Both the position numbers and the translations under genes were made by a program. Positions 47,635 to 59,300 of a DNA stretch of 64,000 nucleotides are shown here, piece by piece; position 1 is the stretch's first letter; the number at the start of each line of letters is the position of its first letter. The notes under the pieces are model-generated. The model worked only from the letters and a program-made list of their open reading frames with translations, was not told the origin of the DNA and ran no database searches. This DNA comes from Mortierella sp. BCC40632 (lineage: Eukaryota > Mortierellomycota > Mortierellomycetes > Mortierellales > Mortierellaceae), in NCBI GenBank assembly GCA_011634665.1, contig WAEK01000005.1:488001-552000 (forward strand). Direction: 5' to 3'.

Positions 47635-49801
47635 ATGAGGCACCAGAACCAGATAGAGCCGTTGAACGGCCACGTTGGTCACCTCACTCCAGAACAGTGG
47701 GATGCTTTGTAAGTTGATCCCTTGATGAAAGTCTGTGCTCCACCAAAGCAGCTGGTGCGCATTGCTGAAGGTGGTACCTACTGGCTTGGGCACACAAGCG
47801 TTGGTCTGTGGGTCACAGAAGGGCAAAAAAAACAAAAAAGAAAAAAAAACGGAGCAAAGCTGGGCGCCTGTCCTGTCTTGTCCGAGAGCACATGAGCAAA
47901 GAGTACTGTGTCTGGAGGGAATGATCTAACCAAGCATCACTGACCCTTGTATCAACTTTTTGATAGAGGAGAAATATGGTGCTTTCTGCTGCATCTCTGG
48001 TACTCGGAGCCGCTTTCGCCCACAAGGAGCAACTCAATGCATCCCCGTCGATCCAGTTCCTATGGTCTCAGTTCCGGACCCGCCCACAGCAACGATCCAG
48101 TTACAAACACGAACACGCTTCATAATAGCCATAGCGCCACCTTTTTGAGTCAGAACGGTAGTGGAAATGGCCCCAACCATGGACTCGGTCTTCAGCAACC
48201 ACATTCCCAAACCTCCCATCATCACCAATATCATTCTGAATCGTCTGCATTGCCTCCAAACAAGTCTTCCACGCCACCACTCCCGGCATCTACGAGTCCA
48301 ACCCTGGGCGGAGGTCACGGACCACGCAGAAGTAGTCACGGAGGGTCCACCAGCCCTGCACCCGCCTCCCCAACACGACTTGATCAGTCCTTCTATCAAC
48401 CTTCCATCGCCTCAGCCACGCCTCCTGGGTACCACAATGCAGGACCTAACACGGCCTCGTCTCTTCCAGGTGGAGCAGCCGCAGCCGCAGCCGCACTAAG
48501 ACGATCAGCTGCCAAGCTTAAGCCATGGTTGCCAGCCAAGAAGTTTACTTTCAAATACAGCCCTGCTGAATACCAGACAGCCTTTTGGGCTTTTGTCCAG
48601 AACGAACACCCAGATACCACAGTACTGAGATTTTTACGAGCTCGCAAGTGGAATGTTGAAAAGGCTATGGAAATGTTGATCTTGGCACTGGAATGGAGGA
48701 TCACTATGGGAGTGGATGAAGTCCTACAGGAGAGCGAGGAGGCTTTAGACGTCAAATATCCGGGTTTCTTAGATCAGCTGAAGAGTGGTAAGGTCATATT
48801 TCGCGGACATGACCGACATGGTCGACCTCTCTGGTAGGTCATGTTGCTTGACATTGCCGAGTTCAATATTTGGTCTGTTAGTTCAATATGTGGATTGGTT
48901 CTGACTCGCCTTTACTTCCTTAGCCTTCTCGACCCCAGCTTACACAATCCAAGTGCACAAAGTCCTCAGGCAGTCCAAAAAATGGCAATCTACGTAATTG
49001 AAACGGCAAGAATGATGTTGAAGCCGCCGACTGAAACAATCTCCACTGTGTTCGACATGAGCAATTTTTCGATGGCGAACATGGTACGTGTTCAAGGAGG
49101 AGGGGTTATTTTTTGTCAACAATGCCTCTTCCTATCTTTTGACCACCATTTGTTGTGACTACGGACTCATTTTATTGTTTCCCCGGAACACACTCTCTTA
49201 CCTCCCGTAGGACTGGCCAACAGTAAAGTTTTTCATCCATGCAGCGGAGGCATGCTACCCAGAATTATTAGGCGTATGTGTACTTCACAAAGCTCCGTGG
49301 ATATTTGGCGCGCTCTGGAAGATGATCTCGCCCATGTTGGACCCTGTGATCAGAGCCAAGGTTCAGTTCACCAACTCTCGCAAGGATCTTGAAGAATTCA
49401 TTGCACCGGACCAATTGATGAAGAACAAATCATACGAAGGAGAAGATGATCGTCCTTATACCTACATCCCCCCACTAGCGGATGAGAATCAGCTGTTGGT
49501 CGAGGATTCCGAGGCGAAACAAAGAGCAATCACAAGGCGACGGGAGTTGGAATTAACGTTCGAGAGACTGACAGAGATCTGGCAGGGTCAGAAGCAGCTA
49601 TCAAGCTGCGCGGCCGTGATCCAGGAGCGGAATGAAGTTGGAAACAAGATGGCTGAAGTCTGGTGGGCGACGGAGCCATACACGAGAGCAAGGACAGTAT
49701 ATCACAGAACCGGAACCATTCAGCGACCATCTGTTCCTCCAACAGGGGTTGGTACCAGGTCTCTCCGCTCCCAACCATCATCTCCAGCACTTGCAGTGTA
49801 A
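47635..49801 (+). CDS. CRAL-TRIO (Sec14-like) lipid-transfer protein
   Basis: Exons 47635-47708, 47967-48833, 48924-49083 and 49211-49801 join in frame to 563 aa. The family binds a phospholipid or other lipid in a hydrophobic pocket and moves it between membranes. Exon 1 ends with GHVGHLTPEQWDAL, a signature common near the start of fungal members and the reason for choosing this start rather than an ATG at 48037. A Ser/Pro/His-rich disordered stretch and polyalanine (about 180) follow. The CRAL-TRIO N-domain is TTVLRFLRARKWNVEKAMEM and the lipid-binding domain includes AVQKMAIYVIETARMML, TVFDMSNFSMANMDWPTVKF and YPELLGVCVLHKAPWIFGALW. The C-terminal tail has RRRELELTFERLTEIWQ. Ligand and target membrane cannot be told. 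Confidence 0.85.
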
Positions 49802-50058
49802 TAATAGGTGACACAGCATGGTGTCTGGACACTACTAGTTTTTCAGGTGTTCCTCATAAGTTTAGCAACGTAATATAGCAATGTACTCAAAGGTCGCCCA
49901 TCATTATTTGTTCAAGGTGATTAAAGGGGTTTTTGTCCTCTCGGACCATCTGTCCAGACATATCGTATTCTTTTCATCTTACAAACAGCATGCAAAGAGT
50001 AGTTACAATATATTCAATAAGTATTTATTCGGTATTACAGTGGACTATACAGTGTGAT
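49802..50058. other. Convergent 3' spacer
   Basis: 257 bp between the CRAL-TRIO and pirin stops. Nothing notable. Confidence 0.6.
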
Positions 50059-50949
50059 TTACTTGGCGGCGATGGTGGACTTCCATTCACGGGCACGTTC
50101 GAATCCGTTCTGGTTATACTGGTAGTCAACAAAGGTGCTGTAGATCTCTTCTTGTGAGTTCATGACAAAAGGTCCGTGCTGGACGATAGGCTCCTTCAGA
50201 GGTTCGCCCGCAATGACGACAAAGTGTGCCTCCTCGTCCTTGGTGGAGAGTTTGATCGTTTCCTTTCCATCCTCGGAGAAAGTGAGTGTGTGGTGAGCCT
50301 TGCCCTCAAACTCGTCATCGCCGACAAAAACTGTACCCTTGAGCATATAGATAAAGCCAGTGTAGGAAGATGGGATTGACTGCTCGACAGTCTTGTTCTT
50401 GTCCATCTTAAAGTCCAGATACATCGTGGGAGTACGTGTGTAGATCTTGGAGTTCACTCCGTGAGACTCGCCTGCGATAACTTTGACAGTGACGCCCTCC
50501 TCAGGTGTAGCGCGAGGAATCTCCTTGTCCAAAAGCTCCTGATACTGAGGCTCGCACATCTTATGTTCGCGGGGGAGGTTGATCCAGAGCTGCAAGCCAT
50601 GAGCCCTTGTGTTAGACTTGACTGGCATCTCAGAGTGAACGATGCCACGGCCAGCAGTCATCCACTGAAGATCTCCGGGTCCGATGGTTCCCTTGTGTCC
50701 TGCAAAGTCCTCGTGCTGGAATTGGCCCTCGAGCATATAGGTAACAGTCTCGAAGCCACGATGAGGGTGGTCAGGGAAGCCGCCCTTGTTATCGACGTTG
50801 AACTCGTCGAGCATCAAGAATGGGTCGTGGTTACGAAGTTCGGGACGGCCGATTGAGCGGCGGACTCGGGCACCGACGCCTTCAGCCTGCTCCTTGGAGA
50901 GAACAGCTCGGACAATTGAGCGCGAAGTCTTAGCGATAGCAGATGCCAT
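50059..50949 (-). CDS. Pirin (cupin-fold iron protein)
   Basis: Single-exon 296-aa protein. Pirins are bicupins with one non-haem iron site; they have been described as nuclear redox-sensing coregulators and as quercetinases. The N-terminal cupin carries FPDHPHRGFETVTY with metal ligands His61 and His63, and GRGIVHSEMP with His105 and Glu107, the full iron-binding set. PELRNHDPFLMLDEF precedes it, and the second cupin shows FIYMLKGTVFVGDD and the ending VMNSQEEIYSTFVDYQ. Length and motifs are complete. The start is the first ATG; the next gene is far upstream and divergent. Confidence 0.95.
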   Translation of the reverse strand: MASAIAKTSRSIVRAVLSKEQAEGVGARVRRSIGRPELRNHDPFLMLDEFNVDNKGGFPDHPHRGFETVTYMLEGQFQHEDFAGHKGTIGPGDLQWMTAGRGIVHSEMPVKSNTRAHGLQLWINLPREHKMCEPQYQELLDKEIPRATPEEGVTVKVIAGESHGVNSKIYTRTPTMYLDFKMDKNKTVEQSIPSSYTGFIYMLKGTVFVGDDEFEGKAHHTLTFSEDGKETIKLSTKDEEAHFVVIAGEPLKEPIVQHGPFVMNSQEEIYSTFVDYQYNQNGFERAREWKSTIAAK

Positions 50950-52771
50950 GATTTTTGAGTGAAGAGGTGAGTGTTGGTGGTTGGGGTGCTTGAGAGTAAG
51001 TGGAGATAGCAGTTTTTAGAAGTAGATGAAGCTCTGTGTGAAGGAGTGTGTGTTTGGAGCAAGTCCAGAAGTGCTTTGTGTTGTTCGTTGTTCGGAAAAT
51101 GTGATGAGTTTCCGATAAAGCGCCAAAGTGGGGGTCTTAAATACTTTTCTCGCAACGTTCACAAGCTAATTTGTCACCCTTCCACAAAAGCTAACGAGGG
51201 CTCCCTTAAGTTTCTCACTGTCAGAATTCTCTAGAGGCTGACAAAGATAAGCCACATGTGGCTTAACTTGGTCCGTGCTTCTAATCCCTCCCACCTCAGT
51301 CTCTACAGGGTTGCTGACAACATTTAGTTCTTTCACTTACCAAGCTGCAGTAAACCTAGGTCAATGGTACTATCGGTTTTGGCTGGGGCGGCAATGGCCA
51401 GATTTGTAGTAATCCTTCCTTGGTTTGTGTGAGGCCTTATCTCGAACTTTCTGGACCTTTGCTCAGGTGTCCCAAAGGTCACAATACTAGACACTATCGT
51501 GGGAACGACAGAGGCAAACTGCCTGCTATCCTTCAGAGTTCGGGTTTACTCATACTGGATGCGGAAGTGGCAATGCAATCGCAATAACCTTCTGCGGCTC
51601 CATATTGGTATTGATCGAGTTGTCGAGCCTGTGCTTGTGATCCTTTTTGCATGAATGGGTTTCTCAGATTTCCTGCAGCGTGGTCGAGTGCCAGGCCTGG
51701 GTTCTTAAAGGTACTCCTTCATTTGCCCATGGCAATTGCTGGATTTCCTCAACTTTTCTTTGTATTATCATGAGCTATTCTTATTTGCGCGACGACCTTC
51801 TTAACTTAGGAGGGGGGGAGGCACTGTTAATGCAAAAAAAAGTTGTTCGCGTTTTGGGAGTATGGTAGGAACAATGCCAACCCGGAATCAAAAGCCAACT
51901 TACCACTGCAACAACTTGACCTATTTTTTTTTTTTTTTTTTTTTTTTTTTAGCAAGCCGGTATAATAGAGTCGAAAGAGTTTCTGCCAAGTTGTTGTCCT
52001 GTTATCGTATTTTCACGTCTTTGTAGTAGCCAGCTTTTGTTCAGATCCTTGGGAAGACAATCCGTGGTAGAAGTCAAAGTACAGTTGAGTGCATGAGCCA
52101 GCCTGTATTCGAATAACCCTCAAACAAGCAATCTTTGTGGAAAAGGGAAAATATCGACCCAGAGCCCTGCAAGCATGTCGGGTTTGTATCGGATGTCATG
52201 AGTCCTTATTTTTTTTATGTGACATTCAACAAATAAGTATCGGTGCTATGAGGTTTCCCTGGGAATGGAGGTGTGTGAACTCGCATAAAAAAAAAGCCAG
52301 TTTTGCCCTCATTGGAGACATCTCTTCTCTTTTAGGAGACACCTTTTCTTCTCTTTTAGGAGACACAATGCGAAGCATGAAGAGCCTCTGCCTGCCAACT
52401 GGGAAAGGCTTGCTTTGCTCGTTGGTTCAAGTCCAGTCTTTTTGTCATCCCAGTGTCACTGAGGCAAGTTCGCAGACGATGACTGTTGTGCCAAAGGCGT
52501 TTGATAGGAATTAGCTGTGGGCGATACGATAACAAGGGCGTGTTCCAAAATATGGATGGGAGTGGTGAGTGGTGATAATGAATGGTGGCAAAACCTGAGC
52601 TCGAAAGTTTAGACAAGATTCCTATTCAGACCAACAGAGGCGTCAAATCAACCCTCCCCTGTGGCTGGCCTTTGCCACATTTCAAAATCAGCTATTTTTT
52701 TTCGTGATTCATTGACGAGACCCATACTTCTCTACACTCCAATCTCACACAAGATCAAACGCGAGCTTGCA
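50950..52771. other. Long divergent intergenic region (pirin / UNG)
   Basis: About 1.8 kb without a supported gene. Contents are a T22-range tract near 51928-51950 and a 20-bp direct repeat (52323-52342 and 52347-52366). Several short frames exist but none shows conserved protein sequence or splice partners. Confidence 0.55.
52323..52366. repeat. 20-bp direct repeat, 24-bp period
   Basis: TCTTCTCTTTTAGGAGACAC occurs at 52323-52342 and exactly again at 52347-52366, in the region upstream of the UNG gene. Confidence 0.9.
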
Positions 52772-53955
52772 ATGGCACCTAACAAGCGACCCGCAGAAGA
52801 GCAGGCCGTAAAAGCGGCACCTTCAAAGCGCATCAATTCCACTATACCCACTGCGACAAAACAGTCATCGTTGCTTGCATGGGCAAAGCCAAAGCAAACC
52901 GAGGCCTCAGGAACATCCGCCACTACAACTGGTGAGGCAGCCGCCCCTGTCAGGGCCAAGCCTGATATTCTCAAGTCTTTGTCTGATGACAAGAAAGAGT
53001 TATTGAAGTTGGAGCAAGACACAATGGACTCCACCTGGCTGCGTGCTCTCCAAGCTGAGCTCACCAAGCCATATTTTATCGAGGTATCTATTGAGCAATT
53101 GAGAAGGAAAGCAAATGGTCTTAACGTCCATCCTGAAAAGCGGTGCTTTGGAACACTGCAATTACGAGTAACAGGTCATCTCTGCTCTTGCCTAATGAAA
53201 TTTATGTTCATCCTGGACTTGTGTAGCTCAAGAAATTCTTGAAGCAGGAAGATCTCGATAAGAAGGTTATTTTCCCCCCCAAAAATGACATTTACAGCTG
53301 GTCGCGGTTCACTCCTCTGCCCACCGTCCGTGTTGTTATCCTTGGACAAGGTAGACAATGTTTGATGCAGCCTTTGCTGAAGGGGATCCGTTATGAGATG
53401 TTTTAGGGCAAACGCCAAGCCTTTTTTTTAATCCTTTATATCGTAATTGTTGAGCTAGACCCTTACCATGACTATAATCAGGCCCATGGACTATGCTTCA
53501 GTGTCAAGAAGCCAGTACGCCCACCACCATCCCTCCTCAACATGTTTAAGCTTTTGGAAAAGGACATCCCTGGTTTCAAAATCCCTAGCCATGGATACCT
53601 TGAAACTTGGGCCCGTCAAGGAGTGTTGATGGTCAACGCTGCAATGACCGTGCAGGCCCACAGGGCCAACTCTCACAAGGGCAAAGGATGGGAAAAATTG
53701 CTTGATACAGTTATCAAGACAATCAGCGAGCAGCGGCGAAATGTTGTGTTCCTCTTGTGGGGCAAGGATGCCCAGAACAAGAGCGCTTTGATTAACAAGT
53801 CGAAGCATCTGGTATTGCAAAGTGTCCACCCGTCTCCACTCTCAGCTCACAGAGGATTCTTTGAATGCCAACACTTTTCCAAGGCGAACAAGTACCTGGA
53901 GGAGAATGGACAGACACCCATCAATTGGAACAGCTTGATTGACGACACTTCGTAA
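52772..53955 (+). CDS. UNG1: Uracil-DNA glycosylase, family 1
   Basis: Exons 52772-53083, 53227-53350 and 53459-53955 join to 310 aa. The enzyme excises uracil from DNA to start base-excision repair. Exon 2/3 codes VRVVILGQDPYHDYNQAHG with the catalytic Asp146 in the water-activating loop, followed by the uracil-binding GLCFSV, the DNA-contacting PPPSLLNMFKLLEKD, WARQGVLMVNAAMTV, VFLLWGKDAQ, and the HPSPLS loop with His269. All active-site motifs are intact. The N-terminal 80 residues are disordered and basic, with KRPAEEQ (nuclear-signal like) and KQSSLLAW, a PCNA-box-like segment. The start is the only in-frame ATG; the open frame continues upstream without one, so a longer mitochondrial form from another exon is possible. 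Confidence 0.95.
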
Positions 53956-54151
53956 AAGTCGAGAGATAGCCTTCAATGTCGCAATGTCTAGTGCCCAAGT
54001 TTCCACAACCTGTAAATTCCCATTAAATACCGAGCAATGCAAGACTTGAGGCATTCTCTTTCAAATGATGACAGGATACCAGCGCTCTTTTTCAGAGCTC
54101 CAGTGACCTTTATTGCACTATGAGTGGTTTGATTATCCACTAAAGTCAATA
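53956..54151. other. Convergent 3' spacer
   Basis: 196 bp between the UNG stop and the stop of the small membrane protein. Nothing notable. Confidence 0.6.
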
Positions 54152-54599
54152 CTATACTTGCTTTATACGGCCAGGAATATTAGAGTGTACTCTCGGCGCT
54201 TCGTCGTCCGAGAGGTCATAGTCATATTCAACAGAGGAGTCATGTTGCTCTTCGTCAAGGATATCCATGTCGATATCCTCTTCCCACATCTCCTCGTCAC
54301 CTTCTCGTTTCCGCCTGTATCCACCACGGTTCAGGAAGGAAGGTTGCATATAAGGTGGCGGGACAAATCTTGAGAAACCTGCTGCTCTCATGGCATCCCT
54401 ACCTACACTACAATAGATGACCATTGCAAATGAAAGAGTCAGGATTTAAGAATGCTTCTGATTCAGCTACTACTGTTCAAGTCCCAAGCGTATAGTACCA
54501 TGTCCCACAACAAATGCACCAGACAAATCCAGAGAGTGAAAGAACGGTGCAGAGAACCATTAGGGCATAAATCCCCCAGGGTGTAGATGGCTCTGCCAT
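54152..54599 (-). CDS. Small single-pass membrane protein, unknown function
   Basis: Exons 54599-54499 and 54407-54152 on the minus strand join in phase 2 to 118 aa. A short N-terminus (MAEPSTPWG) leads straight into one hydrophobic helix (IYALMVLCTVLSLSGFVW) followed by a Cys-rich boundary (CICCGTC), where palmitoylation would be plausible. The remainder is soluble: VPPPYMQPSFLN, then a basic cluster (GYRRKRE), then a long acidic stretch (MWEEDIDMDILDEEQ, YDYDLSDDEAP). The positive/negative distribution suggests the long tail is cytosolic. No family recognised. The intron is 91 nt with donor GTACTA and acceptor TTGTAG. The frame is open upstream of the ATG to 54628, so a longer first exon is possible. 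Confidence 0.6.
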
Positions 54600-54863
54600 A
54601 ATGCCCGTCTGGTCGTCTATCCTGAGTGTATTGTAACCGTGACAATGGACCGTGCCAAGTCAAGAGAGCAAAGAGCGGTGGAGTAAGAACCTCAAGATGA
54701 GGTTCTTCCAATGGGGCCGTCCTTGGTATAAGCCACATAGCATGTCAGCTATGTAAACTGCCATTGTTCCCGAAGATCGGTACTTTCTTCATGTCCCTTG
54801 CGACCTTCTGAGTTTTGAACCCCATTCTCCATACTATCCCTTTGGCTACCTGAAGTAGATACC
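54600..54863. promoter_or_regulatory. Short divergent promoter region (small membrane protein / MIX23)
   Basis: 264 bp between divergent start codons. A 40-codon minus-strand frame starts here at about 54865 but overlaps the MIX23 start and is probably chance. No box identified. Confidence 0.4.
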
Positions 54864-55952
54864 ATGCCTGAAATTGCGGAAACGACATGTTATAACCTCT
54901 CAAAATTCAGAGGTAATGCATGGAGCTCATGCTGAGATTCAGTGGGACTAAACTTCAGGAACAACGGAGGGTTGGACTGGATATCAAGCAGGACAGACTT
55001 TGTAAACTCTTGGACATGAGGATTTTCAAAATGTTACCGACTGTCATTCTGTGGCAAAGGGTAAAGGGTAGCCGTATCGAAAACAGGAGTGAAGGATTCT
55101 CAAAGTTGAATTGGACAGGCAATTATCTCCGCAGGGATGCTGTCAGTCGTGGATAAAAAAAAAGAGCTCTACATAAACCTTCAGTATCGCACGACAATGT
55201 AGCTCCTTTGAGTGTGCTCTCATCTTCCCGTGCAGGCAGAGTTTGTGTATTCAACATGGATCTTTTTTTCTTCCCATACTCATATGGTTTAGCGACGATG
55301 AAGTCGTTCCGAGTTTTGGATGACAACATTATGCTTCGCCTTAACGAAACCAACACTCACGCAGAGGCAGCATGTGCAAGCTTCTTCAACGAATTGGTTG
55401 CTGCCTACTCAAAGAGAGATGCTAGCATCAAGTTCTGCTTGGAGGTAACATGTGTTGCTCTACTAGGCTTGCCGTAACCTCTTTTGTAAACCAATACCTC
55501 TGACCCACTCTTTTTGTTGTCTTTATTCTTTGCTCGTCGCTTTGATCCATTAGACGATGGATAAGAACATTGCTGCCAAGAGAGAGAAGTTGTACCAGGA
55601 CCCTGATGACTACACACTGAAGGATAGCATTATGACTGATGAATCCAAGGCAGGTCCTTTTTTTATTTTTTGTCTTGTCTATCTTTTCTTGATTAAGGAC
55701 ATTGGCGGCACTATGTCAGGCATCGTTTGTTGGGTTGTGCTATCTAAATCTAAGTCTATGCCAGCTAACAGTATTGGGAATGTCATTCTGCTCCACTTCC
55801 CTGATCTATCTCTATAGCGTCAAATGATTGCAAACGAGAGCACTGTCGAGGACATTGTCCGCGGCCGTTCTTTGAAGGCTTTCCAGGAGCGCTGTGCGCT
55901 CTTTGACCTTCCTGAGAACATCCAAGAGGTTCTGGACAAGAGACATGGATAA
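54864..55952 (+). CDS. MIX23: MIX23 / CCDC58-family mitochondrial intermembrane-space protein
   Basis: Exons 54864-54912, 55293-55444, 55554-55649 and 55818-55952 join in frame to 143 aa, the length of human CCDC58. MIX23 is a soluble intermembrane-space protein linked to protein import. The first exon reads MPEIAETTCYNLSKFR; then MKSFRVLDDNIMLRLN, HAEAACASFFNELVAAYSKR and KFCLE give the conserved cysteine pair, and VEDIVRGRSLKAFQERC holds a further conserved Cys near the end. Exon 1 is 380 bp from exon 2 and would be missed by simple gene finding. The third intron (55650-55817) must use a GC donor (AAG|GCAGGT) to join ESK to RQMIANE in frame. No cleavable presequence is visible, as expected for a cysteine-motif import substrate. 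Confidence 0.85.
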
Positions 55953-56316
55953 GAAAGAGCCTTCTATAATTTTGTCCGCATTCTCCACTCCTCACTAGTC
56001 CTTCTACTTCACTAAAGGTTTACTGCATGGTGTCACCTCAAAACGATGGGTCTCCTGTGATACCAGCTCCGAAGACGTCTCCCCTGAAGAGAGCTAATTC
56101 AAATTGTGGTGCGATGGTCAAATGTGCGATATACAGAGTATCAGGAGACAAAAGAGAAGGCCAAGCTGAATATGGCGGAGAAAGGGGAAGGGGATAGTGA
56201 GAAGTTTGCTAGAGAGCTGAGCAGGACGCGTGAAAGGGAGCAGGCTGCGAGACTAAGCCACGCGGTGGTACTGATACTTGAAAGCACATGCACATGTAGT
56301 AACATTTCTCGACGCA
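55953..56316. other. Spacer between MIX23 and GCP
   Basis: 364 bp with the MIX23 3' end and GCP leader. No conserved frame before 56317. Confidence 0.55.
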
Positions 56317-59300
56317 ATGGATGACCTCGATCCAGCATCATTGTTCCTTCGTCCAGGACAGGACTTGGAGCCTATCACCCTTGATTCCGCTGTATACGAT
56401 TCCGTACATGGTGGTGTGACAGAGCGCACTCTTTGCGATAGTAATGACGTTCCTCTCAACATCCCATTGCCATCAGCGGGTATATCATCGAAACGCTCAC
56501 ATTGTCCAAGAAGGTCCATTGTCAACTTCGTCTCAGCTCAAATCAGTAGTCCTAACCAGCACGCGGATGGGGCGGAAGATGGTGTAAGGAGTCAAGCATG
56601 CACAGACATTGGAACATCAGATGCATGGGACCAAGCTGCAGAACAAGATTTGGAGCAGCGCGTGTTTTCCATTGACCAACCAAGTATCTTTGACTCGTTC
56701 TTCGATACTTCCACGCGAGACATACCTGTAGGCTCGGGATCAGTATGCATACAAAAGATCTCAAAAGCTGAAGCTACACAGAGTACACCATCGTGTCGAC
56801 AGCTTCCCCCCTATTCTGAGACCCGGTCATTCCTAGAGCTTTCAGGAACTGAAGTGAACAGAGTATCTCGGCAACGAATGAGTTCGGACATCGAGGCCTA
56901 TGATCACTGGAACCGCCGGACAGTATTTGGATCATTATCACACCCGGCTGGTATTATGCCTTCTCTTCCAGGATCCTTGACCACTGGTGAACGCTCGGGA
57001 TTGATCGATCTTGGCAACTTGCCCGTATTATCGTCTTCCATCAAGGAGCCTGTTGATCTTGTCTTTGAGCTTCCTGCACTATCCAAACGCCCACGAGATA
57101 TTTTGGATGAGCAATTAGAAAATGACGAACTTGACTCGATAAGGCTATCCTCTCAAGACAGAAACTTGAGACAAGCAGCTGGCAAGCGTCGACGATCCAT
57201 TGACAGCAGATCAACGGGGATCATCAAATCATCTGATCAGAATTCGCTGAACAGTGCTTCTCGAGACCTTTGGAGAGATGCAGGAAAGCCTATGCAGCAC
57301 GATACTGCTACAACAGGATACAAAAGTCGAAAGGCACAGTTATCGTGGGAGACTTGCACCAAACCCAGGCCTTTGAGTCAACCAGATTTTCCTCTTGTCT
57401 CTCCATATATCACTGAGGCTGGCCGAGAATGCTTTGAGGCAATTTATCAAAGGTTTTTTTTTTTTTTTGACTTGGGGAATGTTGTGTTTGCAGATCAGAG
57501 TATGGCTGCAACGAATCTCACTCTTGGTTGCTGACAATCTCATTTTTTTTTTTGACTTTGTGATTGTAGACATTCAAACTATGTTTTGCAATCTCTATCG
57601 TCTACAACGATAGTGCCACATGAGGAGCTTATTGAGGTTGGTTACCGTTCTTGATCCAAATTAACCCAGTGAGATACACCCCTGGGTCGACCTCAGTCTA
57701 ACGCGGTACTCAATCCCTACTGCTGGAAATTTCTCGCCAAGTAGTGCATCTTTTTGCTTCTTAGTGGAACTTCGTCTTCGCTGTTTGCATACAACTCAGA
57801 ATCAATGAAGTTCCGGTTGGATAAGAGTCCTATTAGGATAGAAGGCTGCAGTCAATCTAGCATGGAAGGGTATATATATTTGACTTTGGAATTTACTCGA
57901 TAAATACTATTATGCTAGATATCGCCTACTAACTTTATTTTTACCTTATTGGCATTGATACTCTAGCCTGCTCGGAGATCTGATGAACGCAGGAACACAT
58001 ATGCGGAGGCTGATCAATGTTGCTGAGACTTGTATCCATGGCATGGAGTATGTCCTCCACGCAGTCGCTGCTTTCTTTATTTGTACTATTTCACAATCCA
58101 AGGAATCCATCAATCCTAACACATCTTTCGCTTTAAATGAAAATAGAGATATGGGTCTAATCCGAATTGCTTTTGGCAGGTCTCTGTCGTCCTATTTAAC
58201 ATTCATACAAGGAACATTTGTATCAATACAAGACAGCTACCGAGGAAAGCGAGTCTATGTATTAGGACTTCGCCACTTAATTTCTGATGAGGCTAATCTT
58301 CTCGAGAGACTGTCATTACTCCTTTGCTGTGTGAGTTCAATTGTTCATAGTGGGAAGATTTTTTTCGAGTTTTATATAGAGTGTTACCTCCATTCTCGAT
58401 TTTAGAACTCACCTATTACTTCCTTCATATTCTACCATCTTGAATTAACATTATCGCTGATAGCATCATACACAGGACATGAAGGATAGGCGAGTGTCTC
58501 AACTTGGATTTTATCTACCACCAGGGCCAAACCTACTATCAATGCTTTATGAAGAGACCACACTCTATTCAGCGACTCAGGACTCTTTATGGATCTCGCT
58601 TCTGCAGAGTTTATTGGACCATGCAAGTAAACCTTACCGAGATATTATTAGCCGATGGCTCGGAATAACGCCTTCGACTCCTAGCAATAGTGCTGATCGC
58701 CATCCACATACTAGCAGCAGGAATGTACAGTTCTTGGAGACGGCCAACGTCAGGGACTCAGCTCTCGCAGAGACATGTTCAAGGGATGTGAAGGGATCTA
58801 TGAGAAGTGATCGTGGCGTATTCTCTGTTTTTGATATCCATCTTCAACAATCTCTTCAGAGCCTAGATTTGTATGGAGAGTTCTTTGTTGAGAGTACACA
58901 CGCATGGTCTTGGGATGGATCGGATCCGATTATACTAGGAGAACCCCTTGATTACAATCTAGAATTTCAGGTAAGACATTGACTGGCATTGATACGCTCG
59001 TTTTTTTTTCCATATTAATCAGACGTCATTTAACCTAAGCCATCGGCTATACTTCAATCAATTCTAGCGGAGTACCCAAGTCAAAGTAGCGGCCTTTATA
59101 GATGATGTTCTTGCGGATCAAATTGTTGAGGCAGGGAAGGAGCTCCAAATTTTGATAGAGTATGAGCCGAGACATCCATTAATCGCTCATGACAGGAATT
59201 CAATGCAGGAAAACAGTGGAATCAAGTGGTTCTATGCTCAGGACGATATCTCCAAGTAACGTGGTCGCTATAGTGAACTCGACTCATGTCCTTCGTCCTA

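Noticed and set aside
52425..52445. tRNA T-loop-like GGTTCAAGTCC
   Set aside because: No matching acceptor stem, anticodon arm or RNA polymerase III A box at the right distance.
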